64,000 nucleotides of DNA from Sipunculus nudus (lineage: Eukaryota; Annelida; Sipuncula; Golfingiida; Sipunculidae): assembly GCA_026874595.1 (NCBI GenBank), contig CM049309.1, positions 11,832,576 to 11,896,575 on the forward strand, read 5' to 3'. The notes under the pieces are model-generated. The model ran no database searches. It was not told the origin of the DNA and was given only the letters and a program-made list of their open reading frames with translations. Shown piece after piece: positions 38,901 through 53,600 of the stretch. Positions within the stretch are counted from its first letter, which is position 1. Each line of letters starts with the position of its first letter. The position numbers and the translations under genes were made by a program.

Positions 38901-41548
38901 AAACCATCACAGAGATTTGAGTGATTTAAGCCCAAGGCAGATGAACAGATGGACACTGTGCAAACATGGTTGCAGGTGGTGCCACCATTTTTTGTGTATG
39001 TTATAAAGCTATCCAAGGGCTACATTTGTACAAAAATTTTTGTTGGATCGGTCAAACGGTTCCCAAGATATGTGTGTTTATGTATGGAAACAGATGCACA
39101 AATGGACACTGGGCAGAAAGGAAAGGTCAGAGGACAACACAAATTGGTTAGGCACCAGTTCACATGAGACCCATAATTGGTGTAAGTTTCAGAAAAATCC
39201 ATCCTGTAGTCTCAGAGGAGTTCTCCAGAAACGAACGAGGCTGCGGCTGCAGCGGCGGCAGAACCCGGTCAAAAACACAGTATCCGCAAAACTTTGTTTT
39301 GGCAAATACAAATTATGAAAATCGTTAAAATTTTTGGTAAGTCATCATGGTTCTCCCAAATTCTGGTGCCCACTGACCTTATTAAATATGCTTGGGTTTT
39401 GCTAAGAATCAAACTCAGATGTAACATCACGTTCCGATCTGTTAATGAATAACCATCATCCACTCTACCTTGACTGAGTTGTTTGACACTAGGCAGTGTC
39501 ACCCTTAGCATCATATCGACCCTCTGGCATTACGACCAGATTACAAGCGCCAGAGTGTCATGACATCTATGTCTGAGGAACGCATTAATGAAGATGCAAA
39601 TATTATGCAACCTGATACAAGACCACTGCAATACATTCCTAGATATAACTTGTATCACGACTTGAGTAGGCTTACCAGCCCAATTATCTGATTGCCTACT
39701 GAGTAAGGTTGTCACGGCTATGTCGCCCTACACCGCTCAGCCTCATAATTGTGCTAAAAGGCATGTGTTCACTGCTGTGTGTGTTTGTTTGGTGCAAGTT
39801 GGATCTGATCAGCAAGTTTGTCAATTAATTAATGGATAAGAACCAGCATGTCCCAAAGATTATATATCAGATAACCATTTACAGGCAAACTTTAAGCCTT
39901 TTTCCTTCTTTAATGTACATGTGGTCACATGAATATCATACAAAAACAGTGCGATGAACTTTCCACAACTCACCCACACCTGAATAATTAAGGATGCAAA
40001 ATAAATATCTTGACATTTATGAGGTGTTTCCAAACACTGTCCCAATCACTTTAACAGTTATGATTACCATGGAAGACATGAATTTTCTCTCAAAGAAAAG
40101 GTAGAACATATCAGGAAGAGTGACAGGAAAGTAATAACGACAATTAGCAGAAATCTATGGTGGGCACATGATAAACACCCTCAGTAGGGTCTTCTTCCGA
40201 GTAGGGATAAAAGCCAAATTGAGGACAGCACTGCAATACCAGGCCACGCTTTAACTGTATCTCGGCATACAGTTAACCTTTTTTATTATAATTCACCCTT
40301 CACCCTTTCCCATCAAAGGCAATGTCCAAATGCACCAACCTTAACCCTTAGACAGCTTAATGACAGTATAATGTGTGCAACAATGAGGAAATGGCGGCAA
40401 CTGGCCCCTAACTGTAAGCTGATAGGCTCAGGGTATGCGAGACTGACTTAATTAGAGTCCAAAAGTCAGAGGACTAGGAGAATTTATGGAGAGATTTTTC
40501 TGGCTATTTACGCACTGATAGATGAACTTTAGCATTAAAATTGTCAAAAACCTTAGCCATATTACTCTTATATTTATTTCTACTGTTAAAAGACAGAAGC
40601 AATTAAATTTTGCTTATTTAGAGCTAATTTTAAAATGTGCTCCTGCCTATTATGTGAGATCAAATATTAACCAATGATTCCAGCCTTCTTCCCAAGCTGG
40701 TTTTTATACTCTTAAAAAAAAAAAAATAATAATAATAATAATAATTCTTACTTTAATCTTTACCGTCACATCATAAATTCTTAAACAAAATTATAATAAA
40801 TTTTTTTTAATAATATAAGAATAATATGATTAGGTTGATACTGTTTACTGTTTATTCTCTTACTTTATTGGTAGTACTGATTTTTGTATTAAATTATATA
40901 TTTTAACTTAGGCAATTATTAGTATCAATATTTGCAAAATTAACATCTTATTGACTATTATAACAAAATTATATTTGAACAGTGACAGATATAACAATAA
41001 TTTAAATTCAGATATAGTAAACTTTATATTGTTTTAATTATTAATATTGAGAATATGATTTTACAGTTATTAATATCATCCTGACATCCAGTTTGAGAAT
41101 TCAAAATTAGGTGTCATGTTGTCAGCAGTGAGACTGCACTGATAGCTCTAAAATGATTATGCTGGGATTGATTAATCAAGTGTTTCAAGAGTTATCAGAG
41201 CACCAATTTGGCCTTAGTTCAAAACATATTCCAGAGGAAACAGGAGATCATAGAATAGTAAGAAGAAAACACAAATACACTTATACATCTCTATATTTGT
41301 ATATAATGTTGGTATAGTGATAAAAAATTATATATGTGTAAATATATAGTGATAAAAAATTATATATGTGTAAATATATAGTGATAAATATTATTATGTA
41401 TGCTGTTGACTGTAATTAACACTCTAATTTTTTGTGTTATATTTTTAAAACCTCCCCTCACTCCAGGTCACTTCTTACATTAAGGCCACTCCTGTATTAA
41501 GACCACTTTTATCCAGTCCAAATAGTGACCCTTATACAGGGGTTCTAC

Positions 41549-41641
<93 letters not shown>

Positions 41642-44600
41642 ATATATATACACACAATTAATAAATATGAGTTAACTGACCTGTACTCATCATACAGCTC
41701 CTGCTTTAGGATGTTAGTACTGGGATCCTCCTCCAGGTGGCTCTTGATCCAGTTTATGGCATTTACAAACTCTGTCTTCTGTGAGGGGCATGCTGATCTT
41801 CCAGAGCTGTAAATGTTTAAACAACAAAAGGCTTATACAGTGAAGCCTGTGTTATGAGTCCACCCATGGGACTGGCCAAAAGTGGTATTAAATCACATAT
41901 GGTCTTATTAGACAGGTCAGTTATAACCAATATGATAGGTTTTGTTTCACCCAAGGGTGGTCTTAATAGATAGGTAGTCTTATAAGACAGGTGGTCAATC
42001 AGATAGGTTCCACTCAAACTACATGTTAGAATATAATTTAAACAACAACCAATGCAACTGACCTATCAGTATATTCACAAAAAGATTATTCTCCCTGAAG
42101 CATAATTTTTTTTGGTGTGGCCTAAGAGATTAAATCTGCTTTTTGACAGTACTGATAGTCTTCTGTCTGGTGGAATACTGTTTTCTTTGGACGACAACAG
42201 TACTTAAAAGTTCCCATTCACCTTCTTTTTGAAAAAGAACTGATGAAATTTCTGGCTTCCTCTGTGTATATATTAATGATCTAAGTGTAATTCTTGTAAC
42301 GAAAAGTTCTTATAAGGTCTATGTGAAGGATGCATGAACTGGTTTATCAACAACATGTTTTAAACACAGAAATGTTGACAAAGGGGGAAAAATATGTAAC
42401 TTAAAGGTCAGACTGGTGATTGGGCTCCTTTAAAGGGGCCAATTCCAATATCTGACACCTATCAATTAAAGATAATATCTTAAACTTTTCACAGAAATAT
42501 GCTGGAAACTGCTGATCCCACAGTACATAGGCTGTTTGTTTCATTTATAACTAGTGTTTATAACATTTGGGGGGCAAGCCAAAATAAACAAAATTCACTG
42601 AACAAGGACATCTTGTGGCAAGTCAGACAAAGCAGAGTTTTGCAAATGGCGTTTGCAGCTGGCAACATTTCGTCTTCTATAATTATTCACCCAACCACCT
42701 TCAGATTGTTGTTTTTTTTGTTTGTCTTCATGAGCACCAGTACCATGTTTGCTAGAAATGAGTAGATAAACAATGTCACACATCTGATACAGAGGCATTA
42801 TTTGAGCCTTTCTGAGCAGGACCTACCTATAGTTCATTAATATGTATGCAGAGTAAGCCAGAAATAACATACATACTCTACAGGTAAGGCATGTGAATAG
42901 CTGGCTTCAAATGACTGATATGTGCTGCAGACAATAACACTTATCGGATGTGTAGAACTACACTGGGAAAAAAGACTAGGTATTAAGTTGGTCAAACAAA
43001 AAAGCTACTGATAACATGATGATACATCAAACTGTTAACTACAGACATACAAGATTTTATCATCTCAGTTTACTGGTATGTTGAAGATAAGGTGATAAGA
43101 TATGATATTAAGCCTCCAATAGCCAAATGTAAAACCAGTGTCATAATTGCTTGTTCAGTAGATTAATGTAACTTTGCCTATGTTCCTTTAAATCAGGCTG
43201 TCATTACCTTTGTCAAGGGAGTTACGTTCAACAGAAATGATGCACTGATGCTTTGGTTGATTAAAAATATAAATTAAAGACTGGAGCATGAGATTATTAT
43301 CTAAATTAGTTCACTCCCTAAACAATGATTGATGAATCAAAAACTCTTTGATTTTATCTCAAATTACATACAACAGTATCAATACCCTTCTGGTGAGACA
43401 CAAAGTTATTATAATGCCACAGCCATTGCAAACCATTAAACTTGAAAGATATCAGTTGCCCTTTTTATAAATCATGAGAAAAATGCCATTCACATAACAA
43501 AAATTGATGAATACCTGGTCAGAAATATAACATTTCTTGGCACTGCAAGTACCAAAGTACCCCCAGACAATTAATCCCCCCTCCCTTTAAGAACAGGCTA
43601 CATCTTCAGCAGCATATACTGACACTTGGCAAGCCACCATGGTTTCTTCCATTTATCAACTTGGGAAACAATATTTTTTTAATATTTGCCAAATTGCAGA
43701 CCAACACACTGAATGATTCCTCAGATATGTCAATTTTCACCTAAAGCAAATGTACAGATGGACCCCACAAAAAGACTATTGCAGATGGCATCACCAGTCT
43801 TGAATATGAGATGGATGTATGCAAGATCTATAGACAAGCACAATTTCAGGCCAATACAGCAAATCATTCATGAAAAAAGGGCATTTTATTTATACAATGA
43901 AACAGTAAGCAAGGTGGCGCAACTTTTCTGCTTTACGATAAAACTCTCCAAAATGGATGTACATGCAAAATTTCAGACCAATACATTGAAACACTCCTGA
44001 GATATGAGCAATTTCCACCTAAAGCGAATGTACAGATGGACGCCACATGAAAACAATTGCAGATAGCATAACCAATTTTGAATACAAGATGGAAGTATCC
44101 AAGATCAATGGACGTGCACAATTTCAGCCCAACCTGTTTTTTTACTTATGATGCTCACAGTACTGTCATTGGGCAATGATTAGGTATTAGAAGGTGCAAA
44201 AACAAGAAAAGGATAGAAGGTGGTGCCACCTGTCTTCCGCAGAAGACAAAGCAATCCAAGATCTTTGGTCAATTTGATTTTTGGACCAATTCATGCACCC
44301 TTATTGAGATATCCATGATTTTGTGTGATTTTCACCATATATGGCTATATTCAAGGTCAAGGTTACTCTCAATGGATAGGTCATGACCCTAATTTAAATA
44401 TAAATCATCCCATAACCCATACCTATGTATATAATATGAAGGAAATGTGTCTATTCGTTTTTAAATTATAATGCTCACAGTACTGTCAAGTATAATTGAT
44501 GGGGGGTATGAAAGGGCATGGAAACAAGAAAACTTTTAGAAAAGGATAACAGGTGGCATCACCAGTTTCTGGTACGTGACAACACTATCCAAGATCTTCA

Positions 44601-47600
44601 GTCAACTTGATTTTTAGATCGATCCATGCAATATTTCTTGAGATATTTAAGAATTTGTGTGATTTTCCAAAATGGACCTTTTTAAGGTCAAGGTCGCTCT
44701 CCTAAACAAGGCCTACAGGCCTAATGCGAACCTGTGCATATGGATATACACCAGGTATAACGCTTCAATGCTGAACCAATACTTTTCATATATATGAACA
44801 ATGCAAGTTCTAAACATTTTGAACAAGAAACAATACACAAACATCACTGCTGAAATTCTGGCATGGGTGCACACAACACAAAAATTATTGTAGGTGACAC
44901 CACCATTCTTGTATACGACAAAGCTATTTGACATGTACAAATATGCCCAATTTCAGGCTGATATATCAAATTCTTCCGTAGAATTAAGCAGGCATATACA
45001 CTTTGCAAAAGTCATTGTAGATGGCGACACCTGTCTTGGGAACGAGAAAGCCATTAAAGACATATAGACAGGTCAGAATATCAGGCCAATACATCAAACT
45101 TACCTTGAGTCTGATGCATGGGGCTGACCAGGCTTAGGTGAGAAAGGCTGTTGCCCCGAGTGTACTGTGACAAATTACTGGCTCAGGCTACTGCACTGAG
45201 TGAACTCTTGACCTGCACCTGGCTAGACTGAGTGAACTTTTGACCTGTACCTGGCTGCACTGAGTGAACTCTTGACCTGTTGCATAATCTGACACAGTTG
45301 GCAGTCTGCCAAAGCTATAAATAAATCCAGTCTGACCTTTTGCCTATTGCCAAATCTGAAATAGTAGCCACACAATTGCATAAGCTCACAGATTGGCTCC
45401 ATATGCAGCCCTGAGGGGCATGACACCCATGAGGTGATCACATGATACTCATGAGGTGATCACATGCTACCCATGAGATGATCACATGCTGCCCATGAGG
45501 TGATCACATGCCTTGTGCTTGGCTGCACTGATTGAACTGTTGACCTATATTTGGCTGCACTGAATGAACTCTTGATCTGTTGCCAAATCTGAAACAGTTG
45601 GCAGTTTCTCAACCTATTCAAGAAACAAACACAATATTGGCCTGTTATGTAACTCTGCTTAAATTTATCCAACACAAACCATTTGAACAAACTTGAGAGG
45701 GCTTGCCTCTGGGATCATTTCTGTAAAATATTGAACAATTTGGCTGGACTGGTTACAAGAAGAAGACTTTTTTTCAGCTTTTTCCTTGTAAAATCTAAGT
45801 AAATGCAGATAGCAAAAATAAGCTGAATCCATCAACATTTGATATGTGACAGATAATTGCATAACATTTGGGGATGGTAGCTCCCGCTATTCCTGAGAAA
45901 TTATGAGTAAGTGTACAGATGATATGTAATATCATAAATCTACATTTTTTAAAAGCTTTCAAAAAATATTCTTGTCAATATTTTCCATAGATAACCTGAA
46001 ATCTTAATGTCTAGAGGCATGATGTAATGGATGCTGATAAACTGGTGCTATTATAGTAGATGTAGGTAGTCTCACCTCGTAGTACGACCTCAAACACGCC
46101 AACAGGCAGCTCCAATCGGACATGGACTCCTCGATGGCTCTCTACAGCTCGGCCCTTATACACACGACACTCACCGGAGGTCTTCTGGCGTAAAACTGGG
46201 GGGTCCTATGACGGGTCCCGGATCCTTGGGCAGGTCATTTAATCCGTTCCTACTACATTCCTCCCCTTTTTGTGAGAGGTGAGCCCATCTTCCAAAAGAA
46301 TGGACTGAGGCGACTATATCCCGAGACTATGGATATTGAATGTTTGCAGCTAACAACTGGACAAAGTAGTCAAACTGGACAGTACACTGGACACTGAACA
46401 CTAAAATTACCCTGTCGACCTGAGGTCTAAATTACTCTGGCTTGGAACAACACAACATATCTAGTGATGCCCTAAGGGACAATCAGCTGTACAAAGTCGG
46501 AAGGGTCACCGAGGCTTGCCCCGCAGACATTGGCAACGCATCCGTTGTACACTGTACAGCTTCTAAACCTATTTAGTTTAAACTGTCTCAACAAAACCTT
46601 GCCCTACAGGTAATAACAAGTGAACTATGAAAAGAACTATAAACGAAGAGAGCTATTCCCACTGGAGTACAACTTATAAGGGGGACTAGCTGTACGAATA
46701 CTCTCAGAGGACTCACCGAGGGGTTGCATCGCAGACATCGGCTGTACCCTCCGGAAAGGCTCCGTACAGCTCCTGTGCATTAGCATTGCAGTGCATTGCA
46801 AAGGTTTCTACTGGTAACCCTCTCAACTGGGCCAAATACTTAACCAGCTCTCCGAGATGCCATGGGGAAGCAGCGAGGTATGGACTGTCGGACTCGACTA
46901 GGATTCGGTTAAGAGGCACTACCGATACTGCTTCCTCTGTTTCCTGACTTCTACGTACTGTAGATGTGAACCCGAAGTAACAATTCGGAAGACGACTAAC
47001 CCACGTCTCTAACTCGTCTTTATTCCCTGAGAAACAATGACGGTGGATCTTATGTCCTTGCAACCCAGAATCCAACAGCATGGCTAAGGCTTGTCTAGCC
47101 GCCTCCCCCGAGCCGTAATCCCTACAGTGGAGAATGAGGACCTTGGACTGGAAATCCTCCCGGCGCAGAAGACTAAGAACCTCCCTGAAGAACCCAGTCT
47201 GCAAAAGCTGTTCCCTAGTGCTAGTATGAGTGAATTCTAGCCCCACTTCACCCAAAGCTACACAGGAAGGTAAGGCCAAAAGGTGCTCAAGCGACAATAA
47301 CTGCTGTTGGCGAGCTGCCCTGGACTTGATGAGGCGAGGGTGGACACCAAAAGAACACTTTATACGTCGGTCCCCAGACAAACTACGGTGACTATCCCAG
47401 TAATGAGGGAACACAAAGTTCGAAACCATGCCTAAGACCGCTCGCTCTGGCTCACCCACTGAGGCTTCGAACTGTGCTAGAGACCTGGCATCTGCCCTGC
47501 TAAGCATGACGTCAAGGTGGCAGTGTGAATCTATGATGCCTACTACTGCGGCATGAGTGTTAGAGTCGGGGACGAACCCTGAGATGGCAGACCTAGTATC

Positions 47601-50600
47601 AACTGGAAGTGTGGCTAAAAGCCTCATTAGAACGTCCCAGTGAATCACACAGATTTCCGAATTAGGGGGCCTAGCACTAAACACACTGGGTATCTCCCAT
47701 CCGTACTTAGAAGCTACCTTGGCTAAGAGTACCTGCTCTTCCTCGTTAAACCCTGGCGGATGAGGATTAGGGTTATGCAACTGGTGTTGAAGGATATATG
47801 CCTTGAGATCAGAGGGTTCACCCAAGCCTAATTTTTGGGTAATGAACTGGATGAACTGGTATACCCATAATCCCCACAAGTCCTCAAACAGATTACTATC
47901 ATCGAACTTTTTGCATCCAACCCCTGTATGCCTAAGCCTAAGGAAACATTTGGACGACTCCTGGACTCTGCACGTCCAGCATGCTGTGAACGGGTGGTGC
48001 CACCAGGGCAAATGGTCAGTTGCCACATGCCGGCCAAGGGAACTGCTATCTTCCCCACATATACGACAAGTGTGTTGGCGCCTGGACTTCCTGATGCTGC
48101 CAGTAGCACCGGATTTAGCCCCAGGAACGGGCTCATAATTGGGAACAAATCTGTCCTCCCCAAGACTCTCTGGGTCTTCCATTGCTCTACAAAATGTAAC
48201 TCTAAATAACAATAAGTGGCAACGCCTTATCTATAACTCCATGCACCTTACGCTATGGCATAAGATAATCCTTAAGATAAGCCGGCTTCCGGCACTTACG
48301 CCTCGACTCCCTGTTGCTATGGGCTGGTGAGTCTAGTGGCGAGATCCCCGAATCCTGGCACTCAGAAAGAGGCTCTGGACTTCCCTTTGGAATATCTTCA
48401 GTTATACTGCTACTAGGATCCGAAACGGCGGGATCACTACCAAGGGCGCCCTCTGAGGCTGCAACAGCTACTGCAGGTTCCCCTGACGAGGTCGGTGCTG
48501 ACCCTCCTTCTGCCGGATCTTGACCACCATCAGAGGATTCTGGAATGGATTCAGACTGATCTAGTAAGGTGGCTGTTTCCCGATGGAATAACTGAGCGCG
48601 AGTTCTTCGTAGCCAATGGGGAAGAAAGCCGTCTGCACAACGCTTCAGGTTGTTGTGGTGATGGTAGGACTCTTTTTTCTTTGTCCTGACCAAATACAAT
48701 GGAGGCTTTGCCTTAACCACTAGATAAGGCCCTTTCCAGATGGGTTGAAGCTTCGGGCTTTGCCCCTTCTTTGTTGACCTGTCACGGAGGTAAACCACAT
48801 CACCCATCCCAAAACGATCCTCTCTTACGAGAATGTCGTACAGTTGTTTTTGATGCTCGAGGTTACCTTTCAACTTCTCCCTCACACGATGGTGAATGGC
48901 CTCCATACGCTTCGTGAGGTTATGGACCCAGCTCTCAGGAGTATGGCTTTGCTCATCTGTGTTCATACCAAGTATCAGATCGGTGGGTTGGTAAACCTCG
49001 CGTCCCAGCATAATTTGATTTGCAGAGAAACCTGTCATTCGGTTGACCATCGAGTGCAGAGCCATAACGACGAGTGGTAGATCTTCGTCCCACTCCCGAG
49101 TCCGGCCTTGGATCATACACCGCACCATCTGCAACACATTCCTGTTTTGCCGTTCAACCTGGCCATTCGAAGAGGGGTGGTAGGGCGTAGTCCTAGTCTT
49201 GGCTATACCCATCCTCTCACAGAACGCTTTGAACAGGTTCGACTCAAAATTGCGGCCTTGATCGGTGTGAACGATAAGCGGACAACCGAAGGTGGTGACG
49301 AAATGCATGATGAATTGCTTGGCCACAGTCTCCGCTGTCTGGTCAGGAATAGCCGCACACTCAAGCCATTTGGAGAATTGGTCACACATCATTAAGATGT
49401 AAGAGTTCCCCTGTGTGCTTGTTGTAAATGGCCCAAGGACGTCCAGATGCACACGTTCCATTGGATATCCAGAATGATAGTTGACTAATCCTGCTTTTGC
49501 AGTTCTAACAGGCCGTTTATGTTGGTTGCAGACTTGACACTGTGCCACATACAGTGCACAGTCTCTGACCATATTGTGCCAGAAAAAGGACCTACGGAGG
49601 CGTGCCAAGGTCTTATCTCTTCCTAGGTGCCCAGCCGTGGGGCAGCCATGGCAAAGTTTAAGGATTTCCTGTTTTAAACCCTCAGGGACCACCAATAAGG
49701 GGTGCGCCCCATCATCGCCTTCCCACATATAATGGAGTACACCACCCCTCAACTGCAATTGGGACCTACATGCCCACAAAGATTTAACTGCAGGACTAGT
49801 GAGGAGCAGTTCTGCCTGCTTCGGCTCTCCATTGTCCAACCACAATACCAAGGGCTTTAGGTCCGGGTCAGCTTCCTGCATCTCTATCAGCTGATTAGAA
49901 GAGTAAGCTTCCAGCCAATTAGGCGTCTGGTCCGGGGTGGATTCTGTGTCGGACACTTCACTGCCTGAATCCGTGGCTGTATGGCATCCAGATGCATCTG
50001 AGGAACCGTCAATTTCTCTCGCATCTCCAGGTTCCTCTTCACCAGCTGTATCTTCGGCCGTAACCCCAAGTTCACACGTCCTGACTGCCAAAGGAACCAC
50101 ATCATCTACATCTTCTGTGAATCGGATCCACTTTTCACTTGCTCTCTGGCAGTTCTGACACCCCTTACAAGGGAGGTCTTGGGTACGAGCTCCCGCACTG
50201 TAGCATTCACATGGCGGTGCTGGAATTCTGGAAAGGCCGTCCGCGTTGCAATGCTTATTGCCGGCCCGGTGCACGATCTTAAAATCATAGTTAGCAAGTT
50301 CCTCCAGCCAACGGGCTAGCTGACCCTCTACATGCCGAAAACGCATAAGCCAGGCCAGACAATTGTGGTCAGACCTTACCACAAATGGTCTCCCCAAGAG
50401 ATAGTGTCTGTAATGTCGACAAAACCGTATTACCGCCAGCAGTTCCTTGCGGGTGGTACAGTAGCGTCTCTGCTCCTTGGTCAGAGTAAAGCTCGCATAT
50501 GAGATGGTACGCTCCTGGCCGTTCTGCAACTGCGAGAGTTCAGCCCCTATTGCGTAGTCGGAGGCGTCGCAATCTAAAATGAACGTTCCTTCCTTTGAAG

Positions 50601-53600
50601 GCAGCGCTAGGCACGGGGCTGAAGTCAGCCGCTCCTTGAGTGCTTTGAATGCATCATGGTGCTGTTCAGACCATACGAAAATGGATTTGGGTTTCACCAG
50701 CTCATACAAACATGCAGTAATTCCCGCATAGCCTTGGATGTGTGCGCGATGATAGTTGCAGAATCCCAGGAAGGATTCGAGTTCTTTCCTTGTGACAGGG
50801 ACTGGCCAACTTCTGATTATGTCCGTTTTCCTGTCTGTGATCTTGACACCTTCGTAGCTAACGGTCCGTCCTAAGAATTCTACTTCAGATCTCAGGAACT
50901 CACACTTTCTTGGCTTGAGTTTCAGGTTGTGTGTCCGCAGACGTCCGAATACTTTCTCCAAACTGGCCAAGTGTTGGTCAAATGAAGTACCGAGGACGAT
51001 TATGTCATCGATGTACACGATGACTTCGGACCACGTGAGCCCCCTCAGCACGTGATTCATGGCACGCTGAAAGGTCGCTGGCGCATTACAAAGGCCGAAA
51101 GCGAGACGGTTGTGTTCAAACAACCCGTACTTTGTTATGAATGCTGTTTTCCTTTTTGCCTCTTCTTCCAACTCTATCTGGTAGTAGCCGGAGGCTAAGT
51201 CAAGAGTGGAGAAATAGACAGTGCCAGCCAGGGTATCCAAGCAATCTTCGATTAGGGGGAGAGGGTAGGTGTCCTTGACTGTCCTTTCGTTCAGGGCTCT
51301 AAAATCTATGCACCATCTCACCCCTCCGTCCTTCTTCCTTACCAACACTGGTGCTGAGGCCCACTCCGAACTAGAATGGCGAATAACCCCTGCTGCTAGG
51401 AGTTTCTCTAGGTGGCTCCTCTCTTCCTGTTCGAAACTGATTGGAACTCTCCTCATGCGTTGGTGGACTGGCGCGTGGCCTTTTGTATCCAGGTTGTGGC
51501 GAACCTCAGACAAGCAACCTAGATCCAGGTCGTGCTTAGCAAAGACGTCATGGTACGTTAGCAAGAGCTTCTCTAATTGTGTGGCCTGATCCTTTGATGC
51601 TGTCTCCCTGACCTGACTGACAATTTCTTTCAGATGGTCTGGTACCACTCTGCCATCTGTATTCTCCTTTAACTGGTCCCCTGCAATTCCAGACACGCGT
51701 CTGACAGTGGGCACTGGCATTGGTGGAACCGGCACAGCGCCCCCTGTTGGAGCACTGTTATAGTCCGCAGACTCGATACTTAGGGATGTAAGGATCCCTT
51801 CTACTCCTGTCGCCACGCCCACAGGTTGATTTGGGCGAAGCGTGATACACCTGTTGGAACTATTGCAAACTTCTATGCGCCCACTACTCCTAGTGAGCAT
51901 CTTGGGGGACCATAGTTCCGCCTGGCTAAACTTGGGTTCAACTAAGTAGTCGCAATTCTCAACTCTGCAACTAAGGACTCTTATAGGGATGGTGCTCACC
52001 GCATTGGGTTGCAGCACCCTCCGCGCTGCAGCGACTACTGAACATCCACAGATATCGTCATCCGGACTTGTCCGGATTGAAGCCTGTACTACCTCTCCCG
52101 GTAAGCTTACGGTTTTGTTTTCTAAATTAACCGTGCACTTTTGTGCCAGTAGAAAGTCTAGACCAAGAAGCACTGAATCTGATATCTTGGCTATGTACAC
52201 TGGCCAATGGTACGCTTTCTTTCCGAACTGGATAGTTGTGTCAGGGGCGCGCTCTGCTGTAAGCGCCGAATCATCCCCGCCAATCCCTTTCAGGGTGGCT
52301 GTGCCTGTGCATACAGGCTTCTCGGGTAGACTATCATAAAAGCTGAGGCTGATTACAGTGATTTGAGACGCACTGTCGATCACAGCCTGGGTGTCAACCC
52401 CGTTTATCTTAACTGGGGCTACTAGCGTTAGTCCTTGAGTTTGGCACACTTTAACTTCTGCCTCACAGAAACGTTCCTGAGTACCTGAACTGACAGAGGA
52501 GTCCTCCCGCTGAAGGGGAGGCTGACCTTGCTCCGCCCCACCTAGCTGGGTCGATGAGTGCTGACGATTGGCCTCGTCAGCCTCTGTTTCTTGTAAATGG
52601 CCTTCTGATAACTGGGTTGCGTCTAGGCCGTTTAACGCAACCCTTGGCCTTTTAAACCCTGTCCTGGTTCCTTATAGGCAGGATTGCCCTCACTATTTGG
52701 ACACTGTTTCTGAAAGTGTCCCCGCTGATTGCATTTGTAGCAGACGCTATTAGCAGGCTTTAGCTGGGGCCTACTTGGGCTTACGGATCTGGGCCTGGAC
52801 ACCATTAAGGCTTTCTTGATCAACCCTTCCAGACTGTCAATGCGTTTGTTCATTTGCGCCCAAGCCTGGTCGCTGGTTTCGGGTTGTGTGCCATTCCGCG
52901 GGTTGACCCTTTCAGATATTGTCGACTGGGCCTGCTTTGTGTCAACTTGACCTTCCATATCTGACGTTGCACTCTCGGCGAACGTTACCATTTTACGGGC
53001 TATGTGTATCTTCCCATAAATGGCTCGGTGGTTGTTGATGGCATCCTTCACGTATTGAAGAGCTTTGTGGAGGTATTTTGGGTTCCTTCCCATGGCACTA
53101 ACTGCTGCTTTCTTGTCGCCGCATCCCCTCAGGAAGTATTCAATGGCAAGCTGTTGAATTGTATCTTCTGTGGCGCCCGGGAAACCGTTTATAACCTGGA
53201 CGTGAACCCTTTCGCTAAACTCCTCCAGGGTCTCCTGGTCCTCCTGTCTTGCAAACTGAAGCTCCCTTCGCACAGTGATAGGTGCATCTCTCATGCCGAA
53301 ACGTTGCTCTAACTTCTTAGTTAAGCGTTTGTAGTCACCTTCCAATTCAAGCTCTCTGACATAATCAAGGGCCCTCCCACCAAGGGAGTCGACAAGTTTT
53401 TCTGCTTTCTTGTGTCTAGACCTTCCTCGCCTGTCTGCCAACCTCTGGAACTGGAAGAAGAAACCACTCCAATTCCTATCGCCTGTGAAGGTGCCTAACT
53501 TCATGATGTCTGGGCTCCTTCTTCTCCTTCTGGTGCCATGGCGGTGAGGTGAACAAGAGTAGTCTGAATCTTCGGAGTAAGAACTGGCTCTGATATCCCT

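Noticed and set aside
47990-48006. GGTGGTGCCACC word inside the TatD ORF as another repeat copy
   Set aside because: The flanking sequence has no similarity to the repeat families, so it is treated as coincidence.
47803-48138. Plus-strand and alternate-frame ORFs of about 111 residues over the TatD N-terminus
   Set aside because: They are shadows of the real minus-strand ORF3; no recognisable domains. The same applies to the plus-strand ORFs across pol, gag and the RFX7-like last exon.
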